From assembly GCA_003576695.1 (NCBI GenBank), contig QOZQ01000001.1, forward strand, positions 496,001 to 560,000: DNA of 64,000 nt. The letters run 5' to 3'. Position 1 is the stretch's first letter. Each line of letters opens with the position of its first letter. The notes under the pieces are model-generated. The model did not search any database, had not been told where the DNA came from, and worked only from the letters and a program-made list of their open reading frames with translations. Shown one piece after another: positions 7,946-16,737 of this stretch. Origin of the DNA: Taklimakanibacter lacteus. Its GTDB lineage: Bacteria; Pseudomonadota; Alphaproteobacteria; Rhizobiales; Aestuariivirgaceae. Position numbers and translations under genes: made by a program.

Positions 7946-10324
7946 AATGGACTGTGCACTCTGGATAGCCCGCCAGACCTTCTCCGGCGTCACCGGCATG
8001 TCGATTGCCGCAACGCCCAGCGGCGCCAGCGCATCGAGCACCGCGCTCACCAGCGCCGCGGGCCCGGCAATGGCGCCGGCCTCGCCGCAGCCTTTCACGC
8101 CCAGGGGATTGTTGCGGCAAGGGGTCACCACCGACTCGATGCGCATCGCCGGCAGGTCATCGGCGCGCGGCATGGCGTAGTCCATGAAGGAGCCGGACAG
8201 GAGCTGGCCCGTCTCTCTGTCGAAGACGCAATGCTCGAGCAGCGCCTGGCCGGTGCCTTGCGCCAGGCCGCCATGGATCTGGCCCTCGACGATCATCGGA
8301 TTGACCTGGTTGCCGAAATCATCGACCGCCGCCAGCGCCTTGACCTCGATGCGGCCGGTCTCGGGATCGACCTCGATCTCGCAGAGATGGCAGCCATAGG
8401 GAAAGGTGAAATCGGGCGGGTCGAACCAAGTCGTCTCCTCGAGCCCGGGCTCCAGCTTGTCGAGCGGATAATCGACCGGGTTATAGGCGGCGGCGACAAC
8501 CTCCTTGAAGCTTTTGGTCCGGTCGGTGCCGGCGACGGTAAAGCGCCCGCGCTTGAACTCGATGTCGCGTGCATCGGCTTCGAGCAAATGGGCGGCGATC
8601 TTGCTGCCCTTCTCGATCACCTTGTCGAGCGACATCTTCATCGCCGAGCCGCCGACGGCGAGCGAGCGCGAGCCATAGGTGCCGATGCCATAGGCGACGC
8701 GGTCGGTGTCGCCATGCACGATCTCCACTTGCGAAAAATCGACGCCCAGCGTGTCGGCGACGATCTGGGCATAGACCGTCTCATGGCCCTGGCCATGGGT
8801 GTGGCTGCCGGTGAGCACCGTCACGGTGCCGGTCGGATTGACGCGCACCTGGCCCACTTCATACTGGCCGCCGAGACAGCCCTCGCGGCCCAGAAGCTTG
8901 GAGGGGCCCATGCCGCAGGCTTCCATATAGAAGGCGAAGCCCAGGCCCAGATACCTGCCGCGCGCGCGGGCTTTCTTCTTGCGCTCGGCAAGCGTCGCGA
9001 AGCCGCCGACCTCATAGGCCTTGTCGAGCAATTTGTGGAACTCGCCCACATCATAGGTCCACAGCAGCGGCGTCTTGTAGGGAAAGGCCTCGGCCGGGAT
9101 GAGATTGCGCCGCCGCATCTCGATCCGGTCGATGCCCATCTCGCGGGCCGCCGCATCCATGGCGCGCTCCAGCACATAGGTGCATTCGGGCCGGCCGGCG
9201 CCGCGATAGGCATCGACCGGCATGGTGTTGGTGAAGGCGGCGCGGGTGCGCACATGAACGGCGCGCACTTTGTAGGGGCCCGGCATCGGATAGGCATAGA
9301 AGAAGGAGGGGATCGCCGGCGCGAAGGTCGAGAGATAGGCGCCCATATTGGCGATGGTATCGACCTTGAGCCCCTTGACCACGCCTTCGGCATCGAGCGC
9401 CAGCGACACGGTGGTCACATGATCGCGCGCATGCGTATCGCAGACGAAGGCTTCCGAACGCTCGGCCACCCATTTGACCGGCCGCCTGAGCTTGTGCGCG
9501 GCGAAGACGGCAAGCACCTCCTCGGCATAGTGATAGATCTTCATGCCGAAGCCGCCGCCGACATCGGGCGCCACCACCCTGATCTTCTCTTCTGAGATCT
9601 TCAGCGTCGAGATGGCGAGAAGCACGCGGATGACATGCGGATTCTGGTTCGACGTATAGAGCGTGTAGCGGTCGGATGAGGGGTCATAGTGGCCGATCAC
9701 GCCGCGCGTCTCCATCGGCGAGGCATGGACGCGGTTGTTGATCAGCTTGACGGTGGTGACATGGTGGGCCGCGGCGAAGGCCTTGTCGACCGCCGCCTTG
9801 TCGCCGACATCCCAGTCATAGCAGAGATTGTTCGGCGCCTCGTCCCAGATTTGAGATGCTCCCGTCTCGATCGAGGTCTCGAGATCGACGGTGGGTTTGA
9901 GCATCTCATAATCGACATCGATCCGGTTCATGGCGGCCAGCGCATCGGCGCGCGTCTCGGCGACGATGAAGGCGATCGGATCGCCGACATGGCGCACGCG
10001 GCCCGACGCCAGCACCGGATGGGGCGGGCGCGCCATCGGCCCGCCATTGGTGTGGGGCACGATCCAGCCGACGGGCAGATTGCCGACCCCGGCTTCTTGC
10101 ATATCGGCACTCGTATAGATGGCGAGCACGCCCGGCATCCGAGCCGCGCGCTTCGTCCTGACCGACTTGATGCGGGCATGGGCATGGGGTGAGCGCAGCA
10201 CCGTCGCATGGGCCATGTAGGGCAGGCGGATATCGTCGACATAGCGGCCTTCGCCGGTGATGAAACGGAGGTCTTCCTTGCGCCTGATCCGCTGGCCGAT
10301 CAGCGCGCCTTCGGGCTTGTTCAC
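7919..10324 (-). CDS. Xanthine dehydrogenase family molybdopterin-binding large subunit (form II CoxL-like)
   Basis: The 801-residue product is a molybdenum hydroxylase large subunit: [24 protein letters not shown] at the start, [10 protein letters not shown], the active-site-type loop [10 protein letters not shown] and [10 protein letters not shown] near the C-terminus. AYRGAGR marks the form II group rather than true CO dehydrogenase (AYRCSFR). These enzymes hydroxylate heterocycles or aldehydes using molybdopterin cytosine dinucleotide. GTG at 10324 is preferred because AGGGAGAG lies just upstream and the family begins there; an ATG 39 bp further upstream lacks a good site. No FeS or FAD subunit genes are adjacent, which is unusual. 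The last residues come from a repeat. A LysR-type element lies upstream. Confidence 0.9.
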   Translation of the reverse strand: MNKPEGALIGQRIRRKEDLRFITGEGRYVDDIRLPYMAHATVLRSPHAHARIKSVRTKRAARMPGVLAIYTSADMQEAGVGNLPVGWIVPHTNGGPMARPPHPVLASGRVRHVGDPIAFIVAETRADALAAMNRIDVDYEMLKPTVDLETSIETGASQIWDEAPNNLCYDWDVGDKAAVDKAFAAAHHVTTVKLINNRVHASPMETRGVIGHYDPSSDRYTLYTSNQNPHVIRVLLAISTLKISEEKIRVVAPDVGGGFGMKIYHYAEEVLAVFAAHKLRRPVKWVAERSEAFVCDTHARDHVTTVSLALDAEGVVKGLKVDTIANMGAYLSTFAPAIPSFFYAYPMPGPYKVRAVHVRTRAAFTNTMPVDAYRGAGRPECTYVLERAMDAAAREMGIDRIEMRRRNLIPAEAFPYKTPLLWTYDVGEFHKLLDKAYEVGGFATLAERKKKARARGRYLGLGFAFYMEACGMGPSKLLGREGCLGGQYEVGQVRVNPTGTVTVLTGSHTHGQGHETVYAQIVADTLGVDFSQVEIVHGDTDRVAYGIGTYGSRSLAVGGSAMKMSLDKVIEKGSKIAAHLLEADARDIEFKRGRFTVAGTDRTKSFKEVVAAAYNPVDYPLDKLEPGLEETTWFDPPDFTFPYGCHLCEIEVDPETGRIEVKALAAVDDFGNQVNPMIVEGQIHGGLAQGTGQALLEHCVFDRETGQLLSGSFMDYAMPRADDLPAMRIESVVTPCRNNPLGVKGCGEAGAIAGPAALVSAVLDALAPLGVAAIDMPVTPEKVWRAIQSAQSIPLPLAGRG

Positions 10325-10457
10325 GTCTTCTCTCCCTGCCGCACTCATTGAAGGCTGGTGCATGCGCCGTTTATCTCATACAGGGCGCTATCGGCTTTCG
10401 CCTGGATGACCATTCATATGCGCATCAGTGCACAGGGATGTTGTGCTGCACTTGCGG

Positions 10458-10505
10458 TATTGTAAAATCGGAAAAACTGCGACTCGCTATCTGAAAAATT
10501 GATAG
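10458..10505 (-). promoter_or_regulatory. 48-bp shared element, copy B (upstream of molybdopterin hydroxylase)
   Basis: Identical to copy A over the first 18 bases and 40 of 48 overall, with the same internal spacing and the same orientation relative to the downstream gene. It lies 133 bp upstream of the GTG start of the hydroxylase. It is the second of three copies linking that gene, the pxp operon and the LysR gene. Confidence 0.7.
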
Positions 10506-10520
10506 TGTCTCAATCCACGG

Positions 10521-11221
10521 CTAATCGAACTTGTAGCTGACGCCGATCCGGCCGACAAAAATCTCCTGGTTCACTTTGAAAGTGTCGGTCTCGTCTTCAT
10601 TGGACACCTCGCCTTTCTTCGAGCCGAGGTCGAAATAAAGGCCTTCGATCCGCACCAGCCAATTGTCGGTCCAGGCATGCTCGATACCGGCGCCGGCGAC
10701 CCAGCCGAAATCGAGATCGACCGTTTCCTTTGCCAGATTGAATGCTTCACTGCCGCCGTCATCCCAGCTGTGCTTGGCATCGGCAAAGGCCAGGCCACCG
10801 GTCACGTAGAACAGCGTGCGATCCGGTGCATAGCCCAATCTCGCCCGCAGCGAACCAGAAGATCGACGTCCGAAACAATGTCGAGACCCTCGGCGCCATC
10901 GAGACTCTCGTCTTCCTTCGAGCCGAACCAGGCTATATCCGCCTCGAGGCCGAAGACCAGCCGGTCATGCTGGACGTTTATGCCGGCCAACGCGCCCAGC
11001 ACCGCGGCCGTGTCATTCAACTCTTCATCAATCGCGACGGGATCGGCGTTGGAATCGTCATCCGTGCCCCGCCAATCCGAGGACGAGAACCCGACACCGG
11101 CAAAAATTCCGCCATAGACGCCGCTCCAGTCATAGGCGGCCGGTGCCTCGAAATCGGCCGCCTGCGCGGCTGATGCCGCAACAACCGATACGCAACCCGC
11201 CAGAAGCATCCTGCTGATCAT
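10521..11221 (-). pseudogene. Frameshifted Omp25-like outer membrane beta-barrel porin
   Basis: Two frames together make one porin. The first, from 11221, has a signal peptide ending SAAQA, then DFEAPAAYDWSGVYGGIFAG and continues to about residue 120. The second, ending at 10521, carries on as LRARLGYAPDRTLFYVTGGLAFADAKHSW and ends in YKFD with the terminal barrel strand. The frame changes near 10850-10858, where one base must be added, or two removed, to join them. The family is the OMP_b-brl/Omp25 group, and an intact paralogue is at 14445-15218. It may be a true pseudogene or a single sequencing error. Confidence 0.75.
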
Positions 11222-11284
11222 CGAATCCCCCGCACGTCAAAACCCTGGATATCCTGCCTGCCACGATGTCTGAGGAGATACCGG

Positions 11285-11294
11285 CATATGACGG
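11285..11294. promoter_or_regulatory. Half-site of CATATG-centred dyad upstream of porin pseudogene
   Basis: CATATGACGG, 64 bp upstream of the frameshifted porin start, matches one half of the perfect dyad at 15272-15287. Only one arm is conserved, so on its own it is weak; it gains weight from the related sites at 11413 and 15272. Confidence 0.35.
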
Positions 11295-11412
11295 TGATAT
11301 CGATTTTCTTTGGGGACAGTGGCCGATCCGACACATCAGGGAACCGGAGTTCCCGAAAATCGCCGATCAACTGTGGCAAATCTGCAATAGTTACAGGGAA
11401 ACCGGATATGTA

Positions 11413-11428
11413 CCCGTCATTTGACGAG
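11413..11428. promoter_or_regulatory. Imperfect CCCGTCAT-type dyad upstream of autotransporter 1
   Basis: CCCGTCATTTGACGAG lies 82 bp before the start of autotransporter 1. With its GTA flank it closely matches the reverse complement of the perfect palindrome at 15272-15287 in front of the intact porin. It probably binds the same dimeric regulator, plausibly the neighbouring LuxR protein; this is inference. Confidence 0.5.
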
Positions 11429-11509
11429 TGTCGCCGGGACAGTGGCCTCACCTATTCTCAGGCCCGGAACCGGCGTGAATCGACCGCCGGGCATTTCTGG
11501 GGGAGTGCA

Positions 11510-14398
11510 ATGAAGCCGAGCTGCCTGTTTCGCCGTCGTCTGGCCTTGACGACGATCCTGACCATCATGCCCTTCGCGACCTATGGTCGCCAGGCCTATG
11601 CCGGCTGCGATCCGGTGGTGCCCGGGTCTTCGACCTATCTGTGCACCGGCAGCGCCGCCGAGAACACGACGAGACAGGAGATAGGCGTTCCCAATGCCGA
11701 TGTCTCGACCGCACCGGGCTTCGGTGTGGATGCGACCGATTTGAGCGGGATATTCATCACCGGAGCCGGCCATCTGCGCTTCACCGACGAGAATTCGTCC
11801 TTCATCAAAGGAAACGTCAATGGCGTCTCCGTCACATCGACAGGCAATATGGCGGCCCCCAATCTTGGCGCGGTGACGATAAAAACAAATGGCGAGATTG
11901 AGGGCGTGTTCTACGGCATTCTGGCCAGGAACTATGGCGAGGGCCATATCGAGATCACCACCTATGGCAAGGTTACCGGGACGAATGAGAGCGGCATCTT
12001 CGCGCTCGACAATGGGGGTGGCGACCTCAAGATCACCACGGGCGCCGGGAGTATGGTCGAAGGGGGCGAAGAGGGTATCAGGGCCCGCAATCTGGGCGGA
12101 GGCCTTCTCGAGATCACCGCCAAGGGCGACGTCACGGGCCTGACCGGCGCCGGCATCGCTGCTTATGCCGGATTGTCCGGCAATGGTGTGACGGTGAAGA
12201 CGGAAGCCCGGGTCACCGGCGCCGATGATGGCATCCTCGCCAATAACCAGGGTGGAGGTGATACGATTGTCACCGCCAATGGTGAAGTCACCGGCGGCGA
12301 CGATGATGCCGGCATCGCGGCCGTCAACCTGCATCTCGGCAAGAATATGGAGATCACCACGGGTGCGGACAGCGCGGTCAAGGGCGGCGACGGCATTTTT
12401 GCCCAGAATTACGGCAATCGCGATGCCCTCGGCAATGACGGCGACCTCACCATCGCGGTCAAGGGCGAGGTGGAAGGAACGACTGACGCCGGCATACACG
12501 CCTATAATTCCCATTACGGCGACACGCTGAAGATCGTCGCCGAGGCGACAAGCGTTATCACCGGCATAGACCATGGCATCTATGCCAGAAATTCCGGCGC
12601 CGGCGCGCTCGATATCTCCGTTCAAGGCGCGGTCAGCACAGTGAGTGGCATCGGCATCGAGGTCCAGAACAGGGGCGGGGATGCGACGCTCATCAAGGTC
12701 GGCGCTGGCGGCATCGTGGAGGGCGGCTATTCCGCCATTTTCGCCGAATCGGATGACGAGCAGGCTGTGTCGATCACCAATGAGGGCGTGCTGCGCAATC
12801 TTTCCGGCGCCGCCGATGCGTTGGCCATCGAGGTGAATGGCGGCGCTGCCACGATCGAAAACAAGGGCGCGCTCATCGGCACGCTCTTGCTCGATGCATT
12901 CGACGATTCGGTGACCAACAGGGGAGGCTGGATCACCGCCGGCGCCGATTTCGCCGGAGGCAACGACACGCTCGTCAATTACGGCACGTTGATCGTGGCC
13001 GGCAATGGCGGGGAGATCGAGCCGTCGAGCTTCGATGATCTCGAATTCTTCATCAATTTTGGAACGGTCACACTTGTCGACGGGCAGGCGGGCGACAAGC
13101 TTACCGCGGAGACGAGTTATTTCAGCAATGGCGGCCGGCTGGCGGTCGATGCCGTGCTGGGGCCTGAGGGAAGGGCGGATTATCTCATCCTCGACTCTGT
13201 CGGCGGCGTGACCCGCGTCTCGGTCAATCTTCTCGATGCGACGGGCGCCAATCTCGAAGGAATTCCAATCGCCTATACCGACGGCAACACACAGCCGGGC
13301 GATTTCCTTCTGGCGGATGGTCCTCTCAATGCCGGCTTCTTCACCTGGGATATCCGCTACAATGCGCTGGCCGGCAGCCATGACCTCTTTACCTCGGGCA
13401 TTGGCACCGGCGCCTATGAGATGGCGGGCGGCATCACTGGTACTCAGGATATCTGGCAGCAGACCATCGGCACGGTCCTGCATCGGCAGGCCGATCTGCG
13501 TTCGCTGCTCGCCGGCACGCAAGTGACGCCGGTCGCCGATTTCGGCGAGCCGGTCGAGCCAGCCGCGTCAGGCCGGGTGCTGCCGGGCTTCTGGTTCAAG
13601 GGCGTCGGCGGTTATCTCGAGCGCGATGCCGAACAGGATGGCTTTGATCTCGATCGCGAGCAGACGGTCTTCGGCGGCCTTGCCGGCTTCGATTTCGCCA
13701 TGGATGCGGGGCCAGGCGATGCCATGCTCTTCGGCATCTTCGGCGGCTATCTCACCTCGACGCTTAAATTCAGCACCACCGGCACGAAATGGACCTATGA
13801 CGGCCCGACGCTCGGCGCCTATGCCACCTATCTGAACGAGGCATTTTACGTCGATGCGACGGTCAAGGCGGATTTCCTCGCTATCGACATCGATCCCGAC
13901 GCGCTGGCGCCGGCGGCGGACAAAGCCGACACCGACGGCTTCAATCTCGGCGCGCGGCTCGACACGGGCTATAAGATCGGCCTCGAGCACGGACTCTTCG
14001 TCGAGCCGCAGGCTTCTCTGGCGGTGCTGTACAGCGAGATCGACAATGTCGAAATCTATGGCGGGGAAGTCGATTTCGACGATGAAACCAGTGTGCGCGG
14101 CAGGCTCGGCCTGAGGCTCGGTCATGAGCTCACCGCCGCCGATCAGCTGGTTTATTCCTCCGATGTGACGGCCAGCATCTGGCAGGAATTCAATGGCGGC
14201 AACGAGGCCGTGATCGCGGTGGCGGATTTCCCGTCCTTCGATGTGTCGGACGACCCGGTCGAGACTTTCGGCGATGTTTCGATCGGCTTCGGCGTGACGG
14301 CGCCCGAAGGCTGGTCGGGCTTCGTGCGCGGCAACTGGCAGTTCGCGGAAGGTTTCGATGCGCTCAGCGCCAATGCCGGGCTCAGATACGCCTGGTGA
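11510..14398 (+). CDS. Autotransporter 1 (type Va, beta-helix passenger and C-terminal barrel)
   Basis: This 962-residue protein is the most divergent of five paralogues in the window. The ATG at 11510 follows GGGGGAG; the open frame further upstream is promoter DNA. A signal peptide ends YGRQAYA, followed by a conserved Cys pair (GCDPVV ... YLCTGS). Residues about 50-450 are imperfect repeats of the type GIxAxNxGxGxLxITxxGxVTG, expected to form a right-handed beta-helix displayed outside the cell. A junction (RLAVDAVLGPEG, LNAGFFTWD) leads to the about 280-residue autotransporter barrel ending in the aromatic strand LRYAW. Its role is likely adhesion or biofilm; the ligand is unknown. A dyad operator lies upstream and a porin gene follows convergently. 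Confidence 0.92.
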   Translation: MKPSCLFRRRLALTTILTIMPFATYGRQAYAGCDPVVPGSSTYLCTGSAAENTTRQEIGVPNADVSTAPGFGVDATDLSGIFITGAGHLRFTDENSSFIKGNVNGVSVTSTGNMAAPNLGAVTIKTNGEIEGVFYGILARNYGEGHIEITTYGKVTGTNESGIFALDNGGGDLKITTGAGSMVEGGEEGIRARNLGGGLLEITAKGDVTGLTGAGIAAYAGLSGNGVTVKTEARVTGADDGILANNQGGGDTIVTANGEVTGGDDDAGIAAVNLHLGKNMEITTGADSAVKGGDGIFAQNYGNRDALGNDGDLTIAVKGEVEGTTDAGIHAYNSHYGDTLKIVAEATSVITGIDHGIYARNSGAGALDISVQGAVSTVSGIGIEVQNRGGDATLIKVGAGGIVEGGYSAIFAESDDEQAVSITNEGVLRNLSGAADALAIEVNGGAATIENKGALIGTLLLDAFDDSVTNRGGWITAGADFAGGNDTLVNYGTLIVAGNGGEIEPSSFDDLEFFINFGTVTLVDGQAGDKLTAETSYFSNGGRLAVDAVLGPEGRADYLILDSVGGVTRVSVNLLDATGANLEGIPIAYTDGNTQPGDFLLADGPLNAGFFTWDIRYNALAGSHDLFTSGIGTGAYEMAGGITGTQDIWQQTIGTVLHRQADLRSLLAGTQVTPVADFGEPVEPAASGRVLPGFWFKGVGGYLERDAEQDGFDLDREQTVFGGLAGFDFAMDAGPGDAMLFGIFGGYLTSTLKFSTTGTKWTYDGPTLGAYATYLNEAFYVDATVKADFLAIDIDPDALAPAADKADTDGFNLGARLDTGYKIGLEHGLFVEPQASLAVLYSEIDNVEIYGGEVDFDDETSVRGRLGLRLGHELTAADQLVYSSDVTASIWQEFNGGNEAVIAVADFPSFDVSDDPVETFGDVSIGFGVTAPEGWSGFVRGNWQFAEGFDALSANAGLRYAW

Positions 14399-14444
14399 TG
14401 CCCGGAGCGTTTGCGCGCATCATCATTGGATCATTGGCGCTCGT

Positions 14445-15218
14445 TCAGAAACGCCAGTTCAGACCGGCGCGGACGATGTGCATGTCCAGATCGAAGGAGT
14501 GCTGCATGGTCTGGCCTTCGACTTCGGGGTTCTCGGTATCGAAATCTTCCTTGCCGAAATCGGCATAGAGATATTCCATCTTGAGCGACACATTGGACGC
14601 CAGGGCGTGTTCGAGGCCGGCGCCAATGGTCCAGCCGATGTCGAATTCCGCGCTGCCGGAATGGCAGCGCTCATAGTCGCCGCCAGCATCCGGACATCCG
14701 CTCACGAAACTCCAATCCAGGTCGCGTCGGACCTTGGCGTCCGTATAGGCCCCGCCGCCGGTGACGTAAAATAGCGTCTGGTCGACCGCCAGACCGGCGC
14801 GCAGGCGCAGGGTGGCAAGAAGATCGGCCTTCAGCTCATCGCGTCCACGTGCGGCGCCAAAGCCCGGTCGTTCCGCCTCGCGTGATCCGTCGAGATCAAG
14901 GAAACTGGCGTCACCTTCGATGCCGAACACCAGATTGTCGATCTGATGGTTGAAGCCCAATGTCAGCCCGCCATTGAAGCCATCGGCCTTGGTGTTGCCG
15001 TCGAGAACATCCTCGGCCAGTTCGGCGGCGAGCTCATCGATCTCCGCGTCTGACGGAATTTCCACCGAACCATCGGCGCGGCCCCAGGCGTAGCCGGCGG
15101 TGAGGCCGACATAGGGCCCGCTCCAGTCATAGGCGGACGGTTCGGCGACATCGGCGGCAAATGCCCGCGAAGCCACGAAGGCGACAGCGGCCCCAGTGAC
15201 AATCAGTCTCGTAGTCAT
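14445..15218 (-). CDS. Omp25/porin family outer membrane beta-barrel protein
   Basis: The 257-residue product has a signal peptide ending SRAFA, then ADVAEPSAYDWSGPYVGLTAGYAWG, the hallmark N-terminus of Omp25/OMP_b-brl proteins in Hyphomicrobiales. It ends in the strand IVRAGLNWRF with a terminal phenylalanine for BAM recognition. The repeated barrel pattern (LRLRAGLAVDQTLFYVTGG, GWTIGAGLEHALASNVSLKMEYLY) supports an 8-strand barrel. It is the intact paralogue of the frameshifted porin at 10521-11221. A perfect 16-bp dyad lies 54 bp upstream of its start. It is an outer-membrane structural protein with no identified cargo. Confidence 0.92.
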   Translation of the reverse strand: MTTRLIVTGAAVAFVASRAFAADVAEPSAYDWSGPYVGLTAGYAWGRADGSVEIPSDAEIDELAAELAEDVLDGNTKADGFNGGLTLGFNHQIDNLVFGIEGDASFLDLDGSREAERPGFGAARGRDELKADLLATLRLRAGLAVDQTLFYVTGGGAYTDAKVRRDLDWSFVSGCPDAGGDYERCHSGSAEFDIGWTIGAGLEHALASNVSLKMEYLYADFGKEDFDTENPEVEGQTMQHSFDLDMHIVRAGLNWRF

Positions 15219-15271
15219 GATGCCCCCTGAAACTACCCGGAGCCGAATAGCAAATGTCAGCGGTGCGCGCG

Positions 15272-15287
15272 CCCGTCATATGACGGG
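15272..15287. promoter_or_regulatory. Perfect 16-bp palindrome CCCGTCATATGACGGG (putative LuxR-type operator)
   Basis: The sequence equals its own reverse complement and lies 54 bp upstream of the porin start at 15218 and just past the 3' end of a LuxR-type gene. A close variant precedes autotransporter 1. LuxR-family dimers often bind dyads of this size; the assignment to a particular regulator is inference. Confidence 0.6.
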
Positions 15288-15305
15288 TACAACCGATTCC
15301 CGCGA

Positions 15306-16373
15306 TCAGTTTCCCGGCATGCTTTCGTAGAGGCGGAACGGCTGTGCCGCGCCGAGCAGCGCCACCAGTTGGCTCTGCTGGCCGGTGCCGGTCTTGCGGA
15401 AGATGTTCTCCAGATAGCTGCGCGCCGTCTTGATGGTGACGCCTTGCTGCGTTGCCGCCGTGCCGAGGGTCAAGCCACGTGTCAGGGCCGCCGCCAGGCG
15501 CGCCTCGGCCGGGGTGAGGTCGAACAGTCCCTGCAGGAGGCCGATCGGGGGCTCGTTCCTGCCGGGGCGAATTTCGGTGGCCGCGATCAGCACTTCGCCG
15601 CCGGAGAAAATATCGCGCGCCGTGCGCCGCAGCGGCAAGGCGTGCACCACCATCGCGGGACGGGATTCATTCGCCGGGATCGGGATCGAGCGGACCGCCG
15701 CTTGCGCATTGCTCGCGAGTTCCGTCAGAGCGGCCTGCAACAGGGCGTCGGTTTCGCTTGTCGGCAGGGCCAGGCCGCCATGCGCGCGCGGAATGAAGAT
15801 ACCGGGCAGGCCGGCCAGCAGGGCATTGGCGGCGAGGACCCGGCGGCCGGCCGTCAGCACCGCCGCTGGCAGTCCCAGTTTTTCCATCACGGCAACGGCG
15901 TTCTGCGCTTCCGCCAGTCCCAGCCTTGCCGCCATCAGGCTGGCCCGCGCCAGGTGCGGGCGCAGGCGGTCGAGGCTTGCGATCTCGGCTTCGCTGTGGG
16001 ACTTCTTGGCCGTCGCCCGGAGGTAGATGAAGGTCACGGTTTCGCCGCTGAGCATCGGGACGGTCGTGCACAGGCCGCTTTCCAGGCCCATCGCCCTCAG
16101 GCGCATGCGGATCGGATCGCGCAGGATCTCTTCCTCGGAGAGGAAATCATCGACCTGGACGAAGCAAGCCGGGCGCATATCGAGCATCCGCTTTGCGCTA
16201 TTGCAGGATTTCCACATGTCGCTGGAGATGAATTCGTCGAGGAGGGGCGCCAGACGTGCGACCGATCTGCCGTTCGGGGGCACGCCTTCGCTGAAGGAAA
16301 ACACGGCGCCGCCGCCTTGTGAATCCGAAAGCTGTCCGGTGGTCTCCAGGACGCTTTCCCAGACATCCGGCAC
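15306..16373 (-). CDS. LuxR-type helix-turn-helix regulator 1
   Basis: About 355 residues from the GTG at 16373. The C-terminal 65 residues carry the LuxR/GerE helix-turn-helix: LTPAEARLAAALTRGLTLGTAATQQGVTIKTARSYLENIFRKTGTGQQSQLVALL. The N-terminal 270 residues are a sensory region without a recognised motif. The true start may be further upstream: in frame, a CTG at 16427 lies 5 bp after AGGGGG and would add an N-terminus (LTDFNSETLIDRIYEAAFV) that resembles regulators of this type better than the GTG start. The gene is divergent from a second LuxR-type gene, with an 18-bp palindrome between. It may regulate the surface genes around it. Confidence 0.88.
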   Translation of the reverse strand: MPDVWESVLETTGQLSDSQGGGAVFSFSEGVPPNGRSVARLAPLLDEFISSDMWKSCNSAKRMLDMRPACFVQVDDFLSEEEILRDPIRMRLRAMGLESGLCTTVPMLSGETVTFIYLRATAKKSHSEAEIASLDRLRPHLARASLMAARLGLAEAQNAVAVMEKLGLPAAVLTAGRRVLAANALLAGLPGIFIPRAHGGLALPTSETDALLQAALTELASNAQAAVRSIPIPANESRPAMVVHALPLRRTARDIFSGGEVLIAATEIRPGRNEPPIGLLQGLFDLTPAEARLAAALTRGLTLGTAATQQGVTIKTARSYLENIFRKTGTGQQSQLVALLGAAQPFRLYESMPGN

Positions 16374-16640
16374 GAAGGCCGCTTCGTAAATCCGATCGAT
16401 GAGCGTTTCGGAGTTGAAATCGGTCAGCGAAGCCCCCTAAGCATGCTGGAATTCGTAATCGCCCATAAGCGTCCCCGATGTCTTGCAGGCCGTCAATCCG
16501 GCCAATATCAAGGGTTCGCTCGACGATCATCCGTGTGGCGCCCTTGCCACAATGTTGGGCAAATGCATCACCTTTTCGTGACTCCCTTGCCGGCAGCGGA
16601 AGCCATCAGGAACAATCTACCGGCGGGCGGACCGTTCGGC

Positions 16641-16658
16641 GTCCACCATATGGTGGAC
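16641..16658. promoter_or_regulatory. Perfect 18-bp palindrome GTCCACCATATGGTGGAC between divergent LuxR-type genes
   Basis: A perfect inverted repeat, 80 bp upstream of LuxR-type gene 2 and in the roughly 300-bp gap shared with LuxR-type gene 1. Its CATATG centre matches the dyad at 15272-15287 but its arms differ, suggesting a related protein with different specificity, probably autoregulation of one of the two genes. Confidence 0.6.
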
Positions 16659-16737
16659 ATTTTGCGTGATTTCTCGTCTCAAAACTTTTAGAAATTGATC
16701 CTGTATCTGTTATGCCCATCGTCCTTCCAGGCGCGTC

